From the IMG/VR virus record IMGVR_UViG_3300027746_000001, positions 1 to 63,869 of that record: a stretch of DNA of 63,869 nt; one strand, given 5' to 3'. The notes under the pieces were generated by a model. It was given only the letters and a program-made list of their open reading frames with translations, had not been told where the DNA came from and made no database searches. Shown piece by piece: positions 48,301 through 54,260 of this stretch. Each line of letters opens with the position of its first letter. Within the stretch, counting starts at the first letter, position 1. The stretch comes from a virus. A program made the translations under genes and the position numbers.

Positions 48301-50142
48301 GCGGAGCAACCCACTAAATATGAACCTATCTCTGCGCGTATACGCCCCCTAGAAGGCATATCCGCACCAACCAAGGTGGTTGGAGCGAAGGCACTCTCGC
48401 TGGGCGAAATTGAGCCTCCTGTGCGGGGCAAGGCTATGCTGCCAGATATGGAGTTGAAACCTGATAGCTCAGAAAAAAGCATACAATCTTCTGACATAAC
48501 TGGCTTGCAGTTCATGCCATCGGAGGGTGAAGTTAAATCAGATATACCCGTTGCAAAAACAGACACAGAAGAAGAGTCATCGGATAATAAATTGATTTCT
48601 ACTGGTGTTGATGTGCCTGAATCCGTAGATGAACAATCAAACATTTATAATGCATTAACGATTGCAAATTCACAATCGTGGAAAAAGGGACGTGATTTCA
48701 AATTAGATATTCAAAACCGAGTTCTTGACGCAGCAAAAAAAGCTGGAGTTCAAATATCGGAAAGAACCGCTGAGGCAATTGAGTATCTAGCTAGAGTTGG
48801 TCTTAAAGATGGGTTACTTGCTTTGGAACAAAACCCAAACGCTATTGGGTGGTATGACGAAAAGACAAAACAAGCACTTGGTGTTATGTCATTATTGTTC
48901 CCTGAAATTGCAACTGATCAAAATGCCCGTTTTGCTTTTACATGGGCAATGGCAGTGACCTCAAATGGATTGAAGGTAGATAAGAACTTTGAGTTGGCTG
49001 AACGTGTATATCGTGAATTCCGCAAAACAGGAAAGATGCCAACAAACATTGAGGCTGGACAGGCCCAAAAAGCAATCAATGAAGGATTGGATTTATTCAA
49101 CAAGCTAACCAAGGATTGGGGTGTTGAGAATACACGCAAATTTATGCAGACAGATTTCACTGTTGGTGAAATTTCAAGGTTGAGCAAAGACCTGTCTCCC
49201 GGTGGTGAATTCGCAGACACAAACGTCCGTGGATCTGCTATACTTGGGCCAAAGATTGGAAACGGATTCTTTAGCAATCTGTATGGAATGTTTGACGCAT
49301 TAACAATGGATCGTTGGTTGGTTCGCACTTGGGGTAGATGGACTGGTACACTCGTTGAGTTTAATCCAGAGTTAACTGAACTTGCTAAAAACAGATTGCA
49401 GGAAACGATCAATAATCTCACCCCAGAAGATAAGGCTAGAATGGATGCGATGATCAAAAATGACATCTCGCAAATGGGACTTGAATATCTATCTGTAGCT
49501 ATTCAAAAGGCATCCATGAAACCAGAGATGAGGCAGTTGATGAATACCACCACTACTGGTGAAGAGTTCCGTAAGGCAGGTAATGGATATGCAAAGTATA
49601 TGGATGGTCAGAAAGAAGCACCATCAGGCCCAACAGAACGAAACTTCATCCGTGAAATCTTTGGTTTGATGCTTGATGAATTGAAGTCATATCCGAAATA
49701 CAAAAACCTAACTATGGCAGATCTTCAGGCAGTTCTGTGGTATGCTGAAAAACGACTTTATGAAACCGCTAAAATAAAATCAGACCAAGATAGTCTTGAC
49801 TCGTCTGATGCGGATGGATACGAAGACGATGATGCACCAGACTACGCTAACGCCGCAATTGGGGTTGCTAGAAAAAAAGGTGTTACTGAAAAGAAGATAC
49901 AACAAGTATTAGAAAACATAAAAAATGACCGCACAACAACTACACGACCAGAAACTATCGAAGGGAATCAACTTGAATCCGAACAGCAGAAAAGTGCTGG
50001 AGGGTTTGTTGGAAAAGAAAAGCAAAAGTTCAAGCAGTACGTTGCAGTCACAACCGCTCGACGCAATCGCACGGGCAATGAAGCGGCACTCTGGACTTAC
50101 GCGAGAAGAAGCGGAAGCGATGGCAGCAACGCAGGGGTTTAA
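42355..50142 (+). CDS. Giant polyvalent virion protein with zincin motif
   Basis: A 2,595-residue protein. Residues ~60-520 are Ala/Gly-rich helices with hydrophobic stretches (internal-core-like). VVGHEMQHAL near 743 is an HExxH zinc-peptidase site, with EEILSEIAG near 828 as a possible third ligand region. About 1680 has GLFVEEWQSDRHQAGR and from 2161 GWYDEKTKQALGVMSLLFPE to MDRWLVRTWGR (about 2317), both domains recurrent in phage polyvalent proteins. Five linkers of the form [YF]MP[AQS]E occur at 46210, 46429, 46474, 48292 and 48511. The last ~73 codons overlap another, better-looking frame (49925), so the true C-terminus is doubtful. Confidence 0.82.
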   Translation: MENEPSLLDVADEEFAKINKPEQNQEQGSILDIADNEFKQQEEESIKKEFDVSNLEKLKAEGKRLSDTQERMIFDEKDKVPLLESAGKAASEFLPAAAQSFGQMATGGYELAKEAIVKPVVVGAGYQLGLATAKDTQEAYKGAKNAARSFVSGVASDIEDTSNLATRAFMFGTSFTDKLQGMSADDRFKRYRLRDDMRNVEQAWKEQTPDRAAALLSENPILQKMAGVAAKMQGGTEEEAKAAEKAYSELVLESGLTKDELNQNISAFGEFLSPISIPGGNIPTRAIGKYTGKVLQKGGELALKGVVKPLAIGIEKTAGAIETGITGVQTGARKLGEYVSGDPDLLLRGGSIAGLIQAPAITGAILAAKPAAIATKEIARTVKDIASQVDVGGAAGRRGLFERAGRAAESGALTKKLFSPEAMGGLGRAKAADWITRQSNAIVQQGVNGSVLNTMLGIPDIESAEQLGQVAGSGFGIGAFAGSRLVDRASAAIDPRTGLAQKIDTIITPDPSSRRADEDADIKRFLSSVDPDLVPKMEKLGSIDERKNAIQTKIDNLEKQKDTTFGPEVEAIKERISKQKKDLEALSKSTPETQKEVLRQVHLAFADEMDLAKTTGKAAGLNNIQVKILDPSEMEGFFRNSYGATLTDAENVIAGLTGKPDLSPQESENLVNARRIVDGFNNEVAGAQSARGLAISEGSDLDGNEVPAFMRKQNLQGATIVINGDLVKQLSDEGFNIRNVVGHEMQHALGKFTEVRDMLAPLRRELFDQKIVNEDGTVNKVTQGIYSDDKLDAYADTYAAAMSPSDNGESFKAQFPNQDKLRAYIKEEILSEIAGRSGNVSGGTRAGLDSIGRQVVDWIEVNTQNGALKKIKETLRKGGIIVDDSGDISTVLGAELTPESLAMIRQYQRQLKNLNQSMVYEEDARKEEVEIPITKILSDRTLQEKFKNSDIFEKEQVATMTAPDGSKQEIPIPPNAGVDPFVGTYRIQGGQLVDESGNPMNLGPNITFGTMPDGTQVEVGTRIARNVDGSPKILSNREIEARSRNRGKVIRNAIDSALSKSALQLEDTGNGNYRGVMSESQVNAVLALPNTIVSPNLKRQILFVNEILRRKDGTRMYMEYQAAMRGGKSRALAPQIRDEIPIGFQFSKQGNFLITTMSVSRMHDKMNAWLAKKPENLKLWNGDTASFWDDVIKVLDNHSKGERGETGLDPDAAIALEKKNAVNDLFNVWNADTKAANPRRTKLPVQKGKDPIDVIVRSRRIDRINQYNESSLKKMPFNYELNTKNYMPAENPLADFQTPEDFANELPSVTAEEIRNAINTGNLDQVESRLREGDDLKPAESLDEKDGNIRIVSMFDNEFMPQESLDFVDVKPQFMPAETERYPTSERGMYSGLQKTIDEKVQGKFASPDQLKAIVSNPQNAKAEELKWSGVLGEIDRLAAENQGKVPKDKVMDYLRNEGAVKFKEVTLGGKEAFDQNRLNQLEAEYRNLKDHPIDDPSFGEDKYDELIKLMNIRDQSTTDTLYNEAERVMKLAQQAQRRGDKKTAEKYFRENEFLNTRAEKLDLQGQGLANPPRFAGLQLPGGTNYREVVMTMPKVAKSKQEQELDQFKLDMQNKYLTGSWGQRLTPEEETTKSRLIESIPSSQNYISSHFPDTPNYVAHMRLNERTDAQGNDGLFVEEWQSDRHQAGREKGYASDRPSPEEILRKREEIFKLADAGEITLEERNNKLDAIGSAGGIPDAPFRKDWSIQLFKRALRDAVDADKKWIGWTTGIEQVKRYEQAMRQAVDEITWNTPKGYQKAFAAIKNGNTVLAGKINEDGTVYDSDTADANGKQLSEVIGKEVASKILAENSGTATGDDLTVGGEGMKGFYDQILPKEVGKYVAKMGGKVEKSEIETKESESLNIYEVSSEAGNYSIRRRDTGRIYRDGNDRALYFDSREEALLKSEQLNKDANAIKKTPIWRVNITPEMAGKVRGGQLQFMPAEQPTKYEPISARIRPLEGISAPTKVVGAKALSLGEIEPPVRGKAMLPDMELKPDSSEKSIQSSDITGLQFMPSEGEVKSDIPVAKTDTEEESSDNKLISTGVDVPESVDEQSNIYNALTIANSQSWKKGRDFKLDIQNRVLDAAKKAGVQISERTAEAIEYLARVGLKDGLLALEQNPNAIGWYDEKTKQALGVMSLLFPEIATDQNARFAFTWAMAVTSNGLKVDKNFELAERVYREFRKTGKMPTNIEAGQAQKAINEGLDLFNKLTKDWGVENTRKFMQTDFTVGEISRLSKDLSPGGEFADTNVRGSAILGPKIGNGFFSNLYGMFDALTMDRWLVRTWGRWTGTLVEFNPELTELAKNRLQETINNLTPEDKARMDAMIKNDISQMGLEYLSVAIQKASMKPEMRQLMNTTTTGEEFRKAGNGYAKYMDGQKEAPSGPTERNFIREIFGLMLDELKSYPKYKNLTMADLQAVLWYAEKRLYETAKIKSDQDSLDSSDADGYEDDDAPDYANAAIGVARKKGVTEKKIQQVLENIKNDRTTTTRPETIEGNQLESEQQKSAGGFVGKEKQKFKQYVAVTTARRNRTGNEAALWTYARRSGSDGSNAGV

Positions 50143-50173
50143 AAACCTAAGTCCAAAAAGAATCTTGGAGTAA
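49925..50173 (+). CDS. Small protein overlapping the end of the giant gene
   Basis: An 82-residue frame, +1 relative to the giant gene, with TAA just before its ATG in the same frame. The end, AIARAMKRHSGLTREEAEAM, matches a motif I associate with small phage proteins ('..hPgLTREeAlemm..fGF'), so this frame looks natively coding. A 218-base overlap is far larger than any other in this genome. Confidence 0.6.
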   Translation: MTAQQLHDQKLSKGINLNPNSRKVLEGLLEKKSKSSSSTLQSQPLDAIARAMKRHSGLTREEAEAMAATQGFKNLSPKRILE

Positions 50174-50178
50174 AGTAC

Positions 50179-50790
50179 ATTTCTGAATGGAAACCGGGTA
50201 GAAAACTGGCAACCATGTTCAGAAACAATGAACTGCCTCCTGTTAAATTCTTGGAACTAGATTCAACTGACAAAGCATCTGCTCAAAAATTTGCAGACAC
50301 CATTCAACAGAGCAAAGAATCATCACTACATGGAGCGTCTGTCTACGTTTATCCAACAGAAGACTACCAAGGAATGAATCTGTTCCTATCAGATTCTGGC
50401 AGGTCAGGATTTGCAGTTAAACCAGATGGTGACATTGTTTCTGTTTTCTCAATGGAAAAGGGAAGTGGCAGAAGCATAATGGAAGCAGCAATTGCTGCTG
50501 GAGGAAAAAAGCTAGATGCATTCGATACAATTCTTCCAGAATTTTATGGTGAACATGGGTTCATTGAAGCAGCAAGGATTCCTTGGAATGATGAGTTCGC
50601 TCCAGACGGGTGGGATAAGCAAACATTTAAAAAATATAACGATGGAGAACCTGATGTTGTAATGATGGTTCTTGACCCTAAATTTGAAGGTGAATACGAA
50701 CCTCGCACTGATGTATACACGACCGAATACGATCAGGCAGTAAAAATGCAAAATTCAATGTTGAGAAAAATAGAAAAGAAACGAAAATAA
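50179..50790 (+). CDS. GNAT-like domain protein, start uncertain
   Basis: The first ATG is 50215 (191 residues), but the frame upstream, back to 50143, reads plausibly as protein (KNLGVKYISEWKPGRKLATM), so translation may start earlier. ATT at 50179 has GGAG 8 bases upstream and is used here as a tentative start. The sequence has GASVYVYPTEDYQGMNLFLS, GFAVKPDGDIVSVFS and KLDAFDTILPEFYGEHGFIE, in line with acetyltransferase-like domains found in polyvalent phage proteins. It may be a broken-off C-terminal domain of the giant protein. Confidence 0.65.
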   Translation: MSEWKPGRKLATMFRNNELPPVKFLELDSTDKASAQKFADTIQQSKESSLHGASVYVYPTEDYQGMNLFLSDSGRSGFAVKPDGDIVSVFSMEKGSGRSIMEAAIAAGGKKLDAFDTILPEFYGEHGFIEAARIPWNDEFAPDGWDKQTFKKYNDGEPDVVMMVLDPKFEGEYEPRTDVYTTEYDQAVKMQNSMLRKIEKKRK

Positions 50791-50793
50791 CAC

Positions 50794-50931
50794 ATGCCAC
50801 TACGAAAATGTGCCTCACAGAATTGCTTTGAACGCAATCTCAAAACTGAAATGAAACACGGCAAGCCGCAGAAGCAAGCACTCGCTATTGCCTATTCCGT
50901 GCAAAAGAAAGCTAAGGCTAAAAAGAAATAG
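50794..50931 (+). CDS. Small basic phage protein (GKPQKQALAIAYS motif)
   Basis: A 45-residue protein. KTEMKHGKPQKQALAIAYSV followed by Lys/Ala is the core of a very widespread short phage family of unknown function ('...hGkPqkQAvAIAls'). The usual N-terminal lysines are replaced by CASQNCFE. Confidence 0.7.
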   Translation: MPLRKCASQNCFERNLKTEMKHGKPQKQALAIAYSVQKKAKAKKK

Positions 50932-50950
50932 CCTTTACAAATTAATAAAT

Positions 50951-51133
50951 ATGAAAAATACAAAACCCGTAAAAGGGATCGGACGAAACCAGTGCGGAAT
51001 TGAAGAACACGATGATCCGTGGGTTCGCAGACTTTCCATTGTCGTAGATCAAGCCTGTGCGTTCTTTTGGACGCGCACTCCAGAACGCAGGAAAATTCAA
51101 CGCGAATTTCTCGCCAAATTGCATGGCTACTAA
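50951..51133 (+). CDS. Hypothetical protein (60 aa)
   Basis: Begins MKNTKPVKGIGRNQCGIEEH, with an aromatic helix (VVDQACAFFWTRTPERRKIQ). The start at 50951 follows an AT-rich leader; earlier in-frame ATGs lie within the previous gene. Unknown function. Confidence 0.6.
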   Translation: MKNTKPVKGIGRNQCGIEEHDDPWVRRLSIVVDQACAFFWTRTPERRKIQREFLAKLHGY

Positions 51134-51368
51134 ACGCAACAACCACCCTGCATTCCCCGTGCCTCATTTCGGTGGAGACGCAAAGACTGGAGCAGTCAAG
51201 CCAAACTCTGGTATGGGCATGAGGGACTACTTCGCAGGGGCAGCACTGCGGGGATACAGGGCAAGCGAAGAATTTAGTGGAGAGTTGCCAGAGATAGTGG
51301 CAGAGTTGTCCTTCGTGGACGCAGATGCCATGCTCATCGAGCGAGAGAAACAATCATTCAACCAATAA
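51123..51368 (+). CDS. Small conserved phage protein (GMRDYFAGAAL motif)
   Basis: 81 residues from ATG 51123. MGMRDYFAGAALRGYRASEE followed by IVAELSFVDADAMLIEREKQ is a pattern common in short phage and prophage proteins of unknown function ('GmtlRDyfAaqAL...A...AdAmL..R'). Overlaps the previous gene by 11 bases. Confidence 0.72.
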   Translation: MATKRNNHPAFPVPHFGGDAKTGAVKPNSGMGMRDYFAGAALRGYRASEEFSGELPEIVAELSFVDADAMLIEREKQSFNQ

Positions 51369-51372
51369 ATAT

Positions 51373-51612
51373 ATGTCAGATACAAACACACCAAAACAAG
51401 CAGGTGAGGAAGAGACGCAGCAAGCGATTGATGCAGTCCTCTCACAAATCGACCTAACCAAAATTACTCAGCATGACGTTTACCATGACGTGATGCGGAC
51501 GCTCCAAGAGACGAGTTTCAAGTTCGTCCTCGCAGCAAAATTGATGGAGCATATTTTCGTTCGTGACGGAGTTTTCAAAACGAAGGAGCAAGATGAGCCA
51601 CGGAAAGATTGA
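51373..51612 (+). CDS. Hypothetical protein (79 aa)
   Basis: Start 51373 comes after an AT-rich leader. Acidic and helical (MSDTNTPKQAGEEETQQAID...). No family recognised; part of a coupled series of short early-type genes. Confidence 0.6.
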   Translation: MSDTNTPKQAGEEETQQAIDAVLSQIDLTKITQHDVYHDVMRTLQETSFKFVLAAKLMEHIFVRDGVFKTKEQDEPRKD

Positions 51613-51763
51613 CAACAATGAGTGGCATCGAAATGGAAAGGGAGATAAGCCCAGAACCAAAACTTGGGAACGAAAATACCAAGACAACTACGATGATATC
51701 GACTGGTCTTCCATCCAACGAAAATCCAAAAAGAGAGATGACGATGAAGACAACGATTCCTGA
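51593..51763 (+). CDS. Small conserved phage protein (NGKGDKPR motif)
   Basis: A 56-residue protein. HRNGKGDKPRTKTWERKYQD followed by NYDDIDWSS is a recognisable pattern of short phage hypothetical proteins. Ends in an acidic/basic mixed tail. Overlaps both neighbours. Confidence 0.68.
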   Translation: MSHGKIDNNEWHRNGKGDKPRTKTWERKYQDNYDDIDWSSIQRKSKKRDDDEDNDS

Positions 51764-51896
51764 TGTAGTGCGGCAGTTTTTATCCGAGATTGGACGCAAA
51801 GGAGGTTGCGTTTCTTCCGATAAAAAAGTTGAGGCAGCACGGGCTAATGGTGCGAAGGGTGGAAGACCCAGAAAGATGGAAGTCTGCACAGCTTGA
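51744..51896 (+). CDS. Small basic protein with ARANGAKGGRPRK motif
   Basis: 50 residues, start 51744. IGRKGGCVSSDKKVEAARAN followed by GAKGGRPRK resembles the short Arg/Gly DNA-contacting segments (AT-hook-like GRPRK) of small phage and bacterial proteins. Could bind DNA; unproven. The longer upstream part of this frame is a shadow of the previous gene. Confidence 0.62.
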   Translation: MKTTIPDVVRQFLSEIGRKGGCVSSDKKVEAARANGAKGGRPRKMEVCTA

Positions 51897-51972
51897 TTCT
51901 ATCGGCATCTGCGGGTGTCAACAGAATTAAGTAACTATTTTTATCCTAGTGAAAAATAAATGAAAATAATTA

Positions 51973-52000
51973 TTGCATAACCCAAGCAGCTTGGTATCTT
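51973..52000 (+). promoter_or_regulatory. Putative promoter with palindromic operator in spacer
   Basis: TTGCAT (51973-51978) and TATCTT (51995-52000) are 16 bases apart, and the spacer holds the perfect inverted repeat CCAAG-CAG-CTTGG (51982-51994). This arrangement would let a dimeric regulator block the polymerase. It lies ~55 bases before the DUF932-like gene. Confidence 0.4.
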
Positions 52001-52055
52001 GTTTGTAGTTGAAAGCGCAACGCCAGCAACGAAACCAAAAACCAAATCAAATAAA

Positions 52056-52814
52056 ATGAACACAATCAATAACCCAGTAATCGCAACACACGCTTCATCC
52101 ACACGCAGTCAACGCTATGGATTCATTAGCACAAAAGACATTGTAGATTCTTTCGCAGAATCTGGATATGTTCCACGTCAAATCCAATTGGCAAAAGCAC
52201 GGAAAGACGAAAACAAGGGATTTCAAAAACATCTCATTCGTTTTGGACATCGTGATATCGCTTCGATTAACAATGAGGCATCTCCAGAGTTTGTTTTGAT
52301 CAACTCACATGATGGCACAAGTTCAGCACAACTATCTATTGGCTTGCGTGTGTTTGCTTGCCTTAACGGATTGGTTACTGGAGATATTTTTGATACGATC
52401 AAAATATACCACCGCAGTGTTGATGTTAATCGTTTCTTGGAAGCAGCAACTCTTCTTCGTAACAATGTTCCATTCCTAACTGATCGAGTTCATGCATTCA
52501 AACAAAAGCAACTCACAGATGCGGAAACAAACCAATATCTAGTAGACTCGCTAAAACTCCGCTACGACGAACCAAATAAGGAATCAACAAAGGCTGATCG
52601 TTATGATTTTCAAAATAAATTATACTATCTAAATCGCGCTCGCAGATATGCTGATTCTGGAACTAACTTGTGGGAAACATTCAATCGGGTTCAAGAAAAT
52701 CTTATCAAGGGACGCACTGGAAGTGGAATTCGCAGAGTAACGTCACCAACAACAGATTTAAAATTGAATAAAGACCTTTGGAACTTAACAGAGCAATATC
52801 TTTTAAATAACTAA
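52056..52814 (+). CDS. DUF932-like protein
   Basis: 252 residues from 52056. The order 'F.STkdivd.f...G..p', HLIRFGHRDI, EFVLINSHDGTSSAQLSIGL, RVFACLNGLVTG and IYHRS is that of DUF932 proteins found on phages and plasmids, whose biochemical role is not established. It is monocistronic-looking, with its own promoter-like element upstream and a hairpin after the stop, suggesting independent early expression. Confidence 0.78.
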   Translation: MNTINNPVIATHASSTRSQRYGFISTKDIVDSFAESGYVPRQIQLAKARKDENKGFQKHLIRFGHRDIASINNEASPEFVLINSHDGTSSAQLSIGLRVFACLNGLVTGDIFDTIKIYHRSVDVNRFLEAATLLRNNVPFLTDRVHAFKQKQLTDAETNQYLVDSLKLRYDEPNKESTKADRYDFQNKLYYLNRARRYADSGTNLWETFNRVQENLIKGRTGSGIRRVTSPTTDLKLNKDLWNLTEQYLLNN

Positions 52815-52823
52815 AACCCAAAC

Positions 52824-52846
52824 GGAGCGGGTTCCACCCCCGCTCC
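52824..52846 (+). terminator. GC-rich hairpin after DUF932-like gene
   Basis: GGAGCGGG (52824-52831) pairs perfectly with CCCGCTCC (52839-52846) over a 7-base loop, 10 bases after the stop. No T-tract follows. Confidence 0.5.
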
Positions 52847-52862
52847 AAACCCAACCAATCAA

Positions 52863-53030
52863 ATGAAACTATTCAAATCTTCTGAGCATTACAAAAACGC
52901 TTCGCACACAAAATTGGTACAGGCACTACAAGCGGTTGTTGACGCATACGGCCATAAAGATTCTTTGCTGATAGACCAGTGCAAAGACGCTTTAAAATCC
53001 GCTGGAATCTTTCCAAAAAAACATTGTTGA
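52863..53030 (+). CDS. Hypothetical protein (55 aa)
   Basis: A 55-residue frame filling the gap exactly: MKLFKSSEHYKNASHTKLVQ, then a helix with VVDAYGHKDSLLIDQC and AGIFPKK. Looks like a small helical bundle. The stop codon overlaps the -35 of the next promoter. Confidence 0.58.
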   Translation: MKLFKSSEHYKNASHTKLVQALQAVVDAYGHKDSLLIDQCKDALKSAGIFPKKHC

Positions 53031-53056
53031 CAATCCCAACCCGCTTTGATTATTCT
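53027..53056 (+). promoter_or_regulatory. Putative sigma70-type promoter
   Basis: Consensus TTGACA (53027-53032) and TATTCT (53051-53056) with 18 bases between. The ATG at 53065 is only 9 bases after the -10, implying a leaderless or very short-leader message. It would drive the recombination operon starting at 53065. Confidence 0.55.
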
Positions 53057-53064
53057 ACACTCTT

Positions 53065-53283
53065 ATGAACATCACAGACCTCATCAACCACCTCGCAGAA
53101 AAAGCCGCACAAGGAAACTGGATCCCCGCTTGCGGTGGAACCGAGCAACCCTTCACATCACGCAGCGGACGCAGACTTCTCTACTGCTGGCAGCAATCCA
53201 CGGGCAAACACGCCTACCTTGATTGCGGCAGTGATCTCATCCTGTCTGATGAGGAAGCACGGAACGCACTTGCTCTTTTCTAA
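53065..53283 (+). CDS. Hypothetical protein (72 aa)
   Basis: MNITDLINHLAEKAAQGNWI...: PFTSRSGRRLLYCWQQSTGK and YLDCGSDLILSDEEARNAL form a small mixed fold seen in other phage genomes without function. First gene after the best promoter match of the window. Confidence 0.65.
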   Translation: MNITDLINHLAEKAAQGNWIPACGGTEQPFTSRSGRRLLYCWQQSTGKHAYLDCGSDLILSDEEARNALALF

Positions 53284-53284
53284 T

Positions 53285-53416
53285 ATGAGCTTCATCGAAA
53301 CATTCACATCAACTCCACTGCTTGTGACGCTCCAGCATATGCTGGATGCGTTCACGGCAATCGCTCCAGCAATTGCTATCCTTGGAGTAACCTTCATCCT
53401 AACCAAAAACCAATGA
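53285..53416 (+). CDS. 43-residue membrane protein
   Basis: TAATATG start immediately after the previous stop. FTSTPLLVTLQHMLDAFTAI leads into a hydrophobic segment (APAIAILGVTFIL) and KNQ end. One membrane helix. ATGA-coupled to the next gene. Confidence 0.55.
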   Translation: MSFIETFTSTPLLVTLQHMLDAFTAIAPAIAILGVTFILTKNQ

Positions 53417-53580
53417 CCACCACATTCGCAGTTTCCTACTTCATCTTGTCATTCGCGTCCTGTTTGGCTTGCTACCGATTGGGGCAACAAAACATCCTCC
53501 ATCGATTCCGCAAGTATTGCGACAAGCGCAAACGTGACGAGACAACGTGCAGTAAATTTGAAGATTTCATCAACCAGTAA
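53413..53580 (+). CDS. 55-residue membrane-anchored basic protein
   Basis: MTTTFAVSYFILSFASCLAC is one membrane segment, followed by a strongly basic cytosolic-type tail (HRFRKYCDKRKRDE). Coupled to the upstream membrane protein; the pair could form a small complex. Unknown function. Confidence 0.55.
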   Translation: MTTTFAVSYFILSFASCLACYRLGQQNILHRFRKYCDKRKRDETTCSKFEDFINQ

Positions 53581-53603
53581 ACAAACCAAAACCAGTAAAA
53601 CAA

Positions 53604-54260
53604 ATGAACACACAATCAGAAAACATAGCAGACCTAGCAATCGCACTTGCAAAAGCGCAATCAGAGAACGGAACAGTCCACAAGGACGCAAAGAACCCAT
53701 TCTTCAAGTCCAACTACGCTTCATTGGCGCAGGTCTGGGAAACAGTACGACCAGCACTAACCGCAAACGGACTCTCCGTGGTTCAGTTGCCTAGCCAAGA
53801 CGCAAGTGGATACTACGTTGAATCCATGCTTATCCATTCAAGTGGTCAGTGGATCAAGTGCAGGACATACATGAAACCAGTTAAGGAAGACCCACAGGGC
53901 ATTGGTAGCCTCATATCCTATGCTCGTCGATATGCTTTGCAATCGTTGGTCATGGTCTGCCCAGACGATGACGATGGCGAGTTGGCAATGGGACGCTCCA
54001 CAAGCGTTCCGCAAGCTAGGACATTGCCAGCAAAAGTACTAGCACCCGTAACACCCAAAGAGGATCCAAACTGGTTCACAAAAGTAGAGGCAGTAATCGC
54101 AACCAAAGCTGAATTGGCTACGGGATACTTGATCTCGAAAGGGGAGATAAAGGTAGGGCAATTGTGGAACGACCTTCCCGCTGGCAAGTATCGTGAGAAC
54201 CTTATCGTATCACCAGAGAAGTTTCTCGCAGCAGTAGCCAAATGGGAGGCATCGAAATGA
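53604..54260 (+). CDS. ERF-family single-strand annealing recombinase
   Basis: A 218-residue protein. IADLAIALAKAQSENGTVHK, NPFFKSNYASLAQVWETVRP and GLSVVQLPS match the ERF (P22 Erf-like) fold opening; GSLISYARRYALQSLV is the conserved later segment. It anneals complementary single strands during phage recombination and concatemer formation. The next gene, a RecB/Cas4-like nuclease with an ATGA overlap, is the standard exonuclease partner in annealing pairs. Confidence 0.88.
   Translation: MNTQSENIADLAIALAKAQSENGTVHKDAKNPFFKSNYASLAQVWETVRPALTANGLSVVQLPSQDASGYYVESMLIHSSGQWIKCRTYMKPVKEDPQGIGSLISYARRYALQSLVMVCPDDDDGELAMGRSTSVPQARTLPAKVLAPVTPKEDPNWFTKVEAVIATKAELATGYLISKGEIKVGQLWNDLPAGKYRENLIVSPEKFLAAVAKWEASK

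Noticed and set aside
51609-51743. Upstream part of the 95-codon frame ending at 51896
   Set aside because: It overlaps the NGKGDKPR gene over its whole length and has shadow-like composition; the native-looking part begins at 51744.
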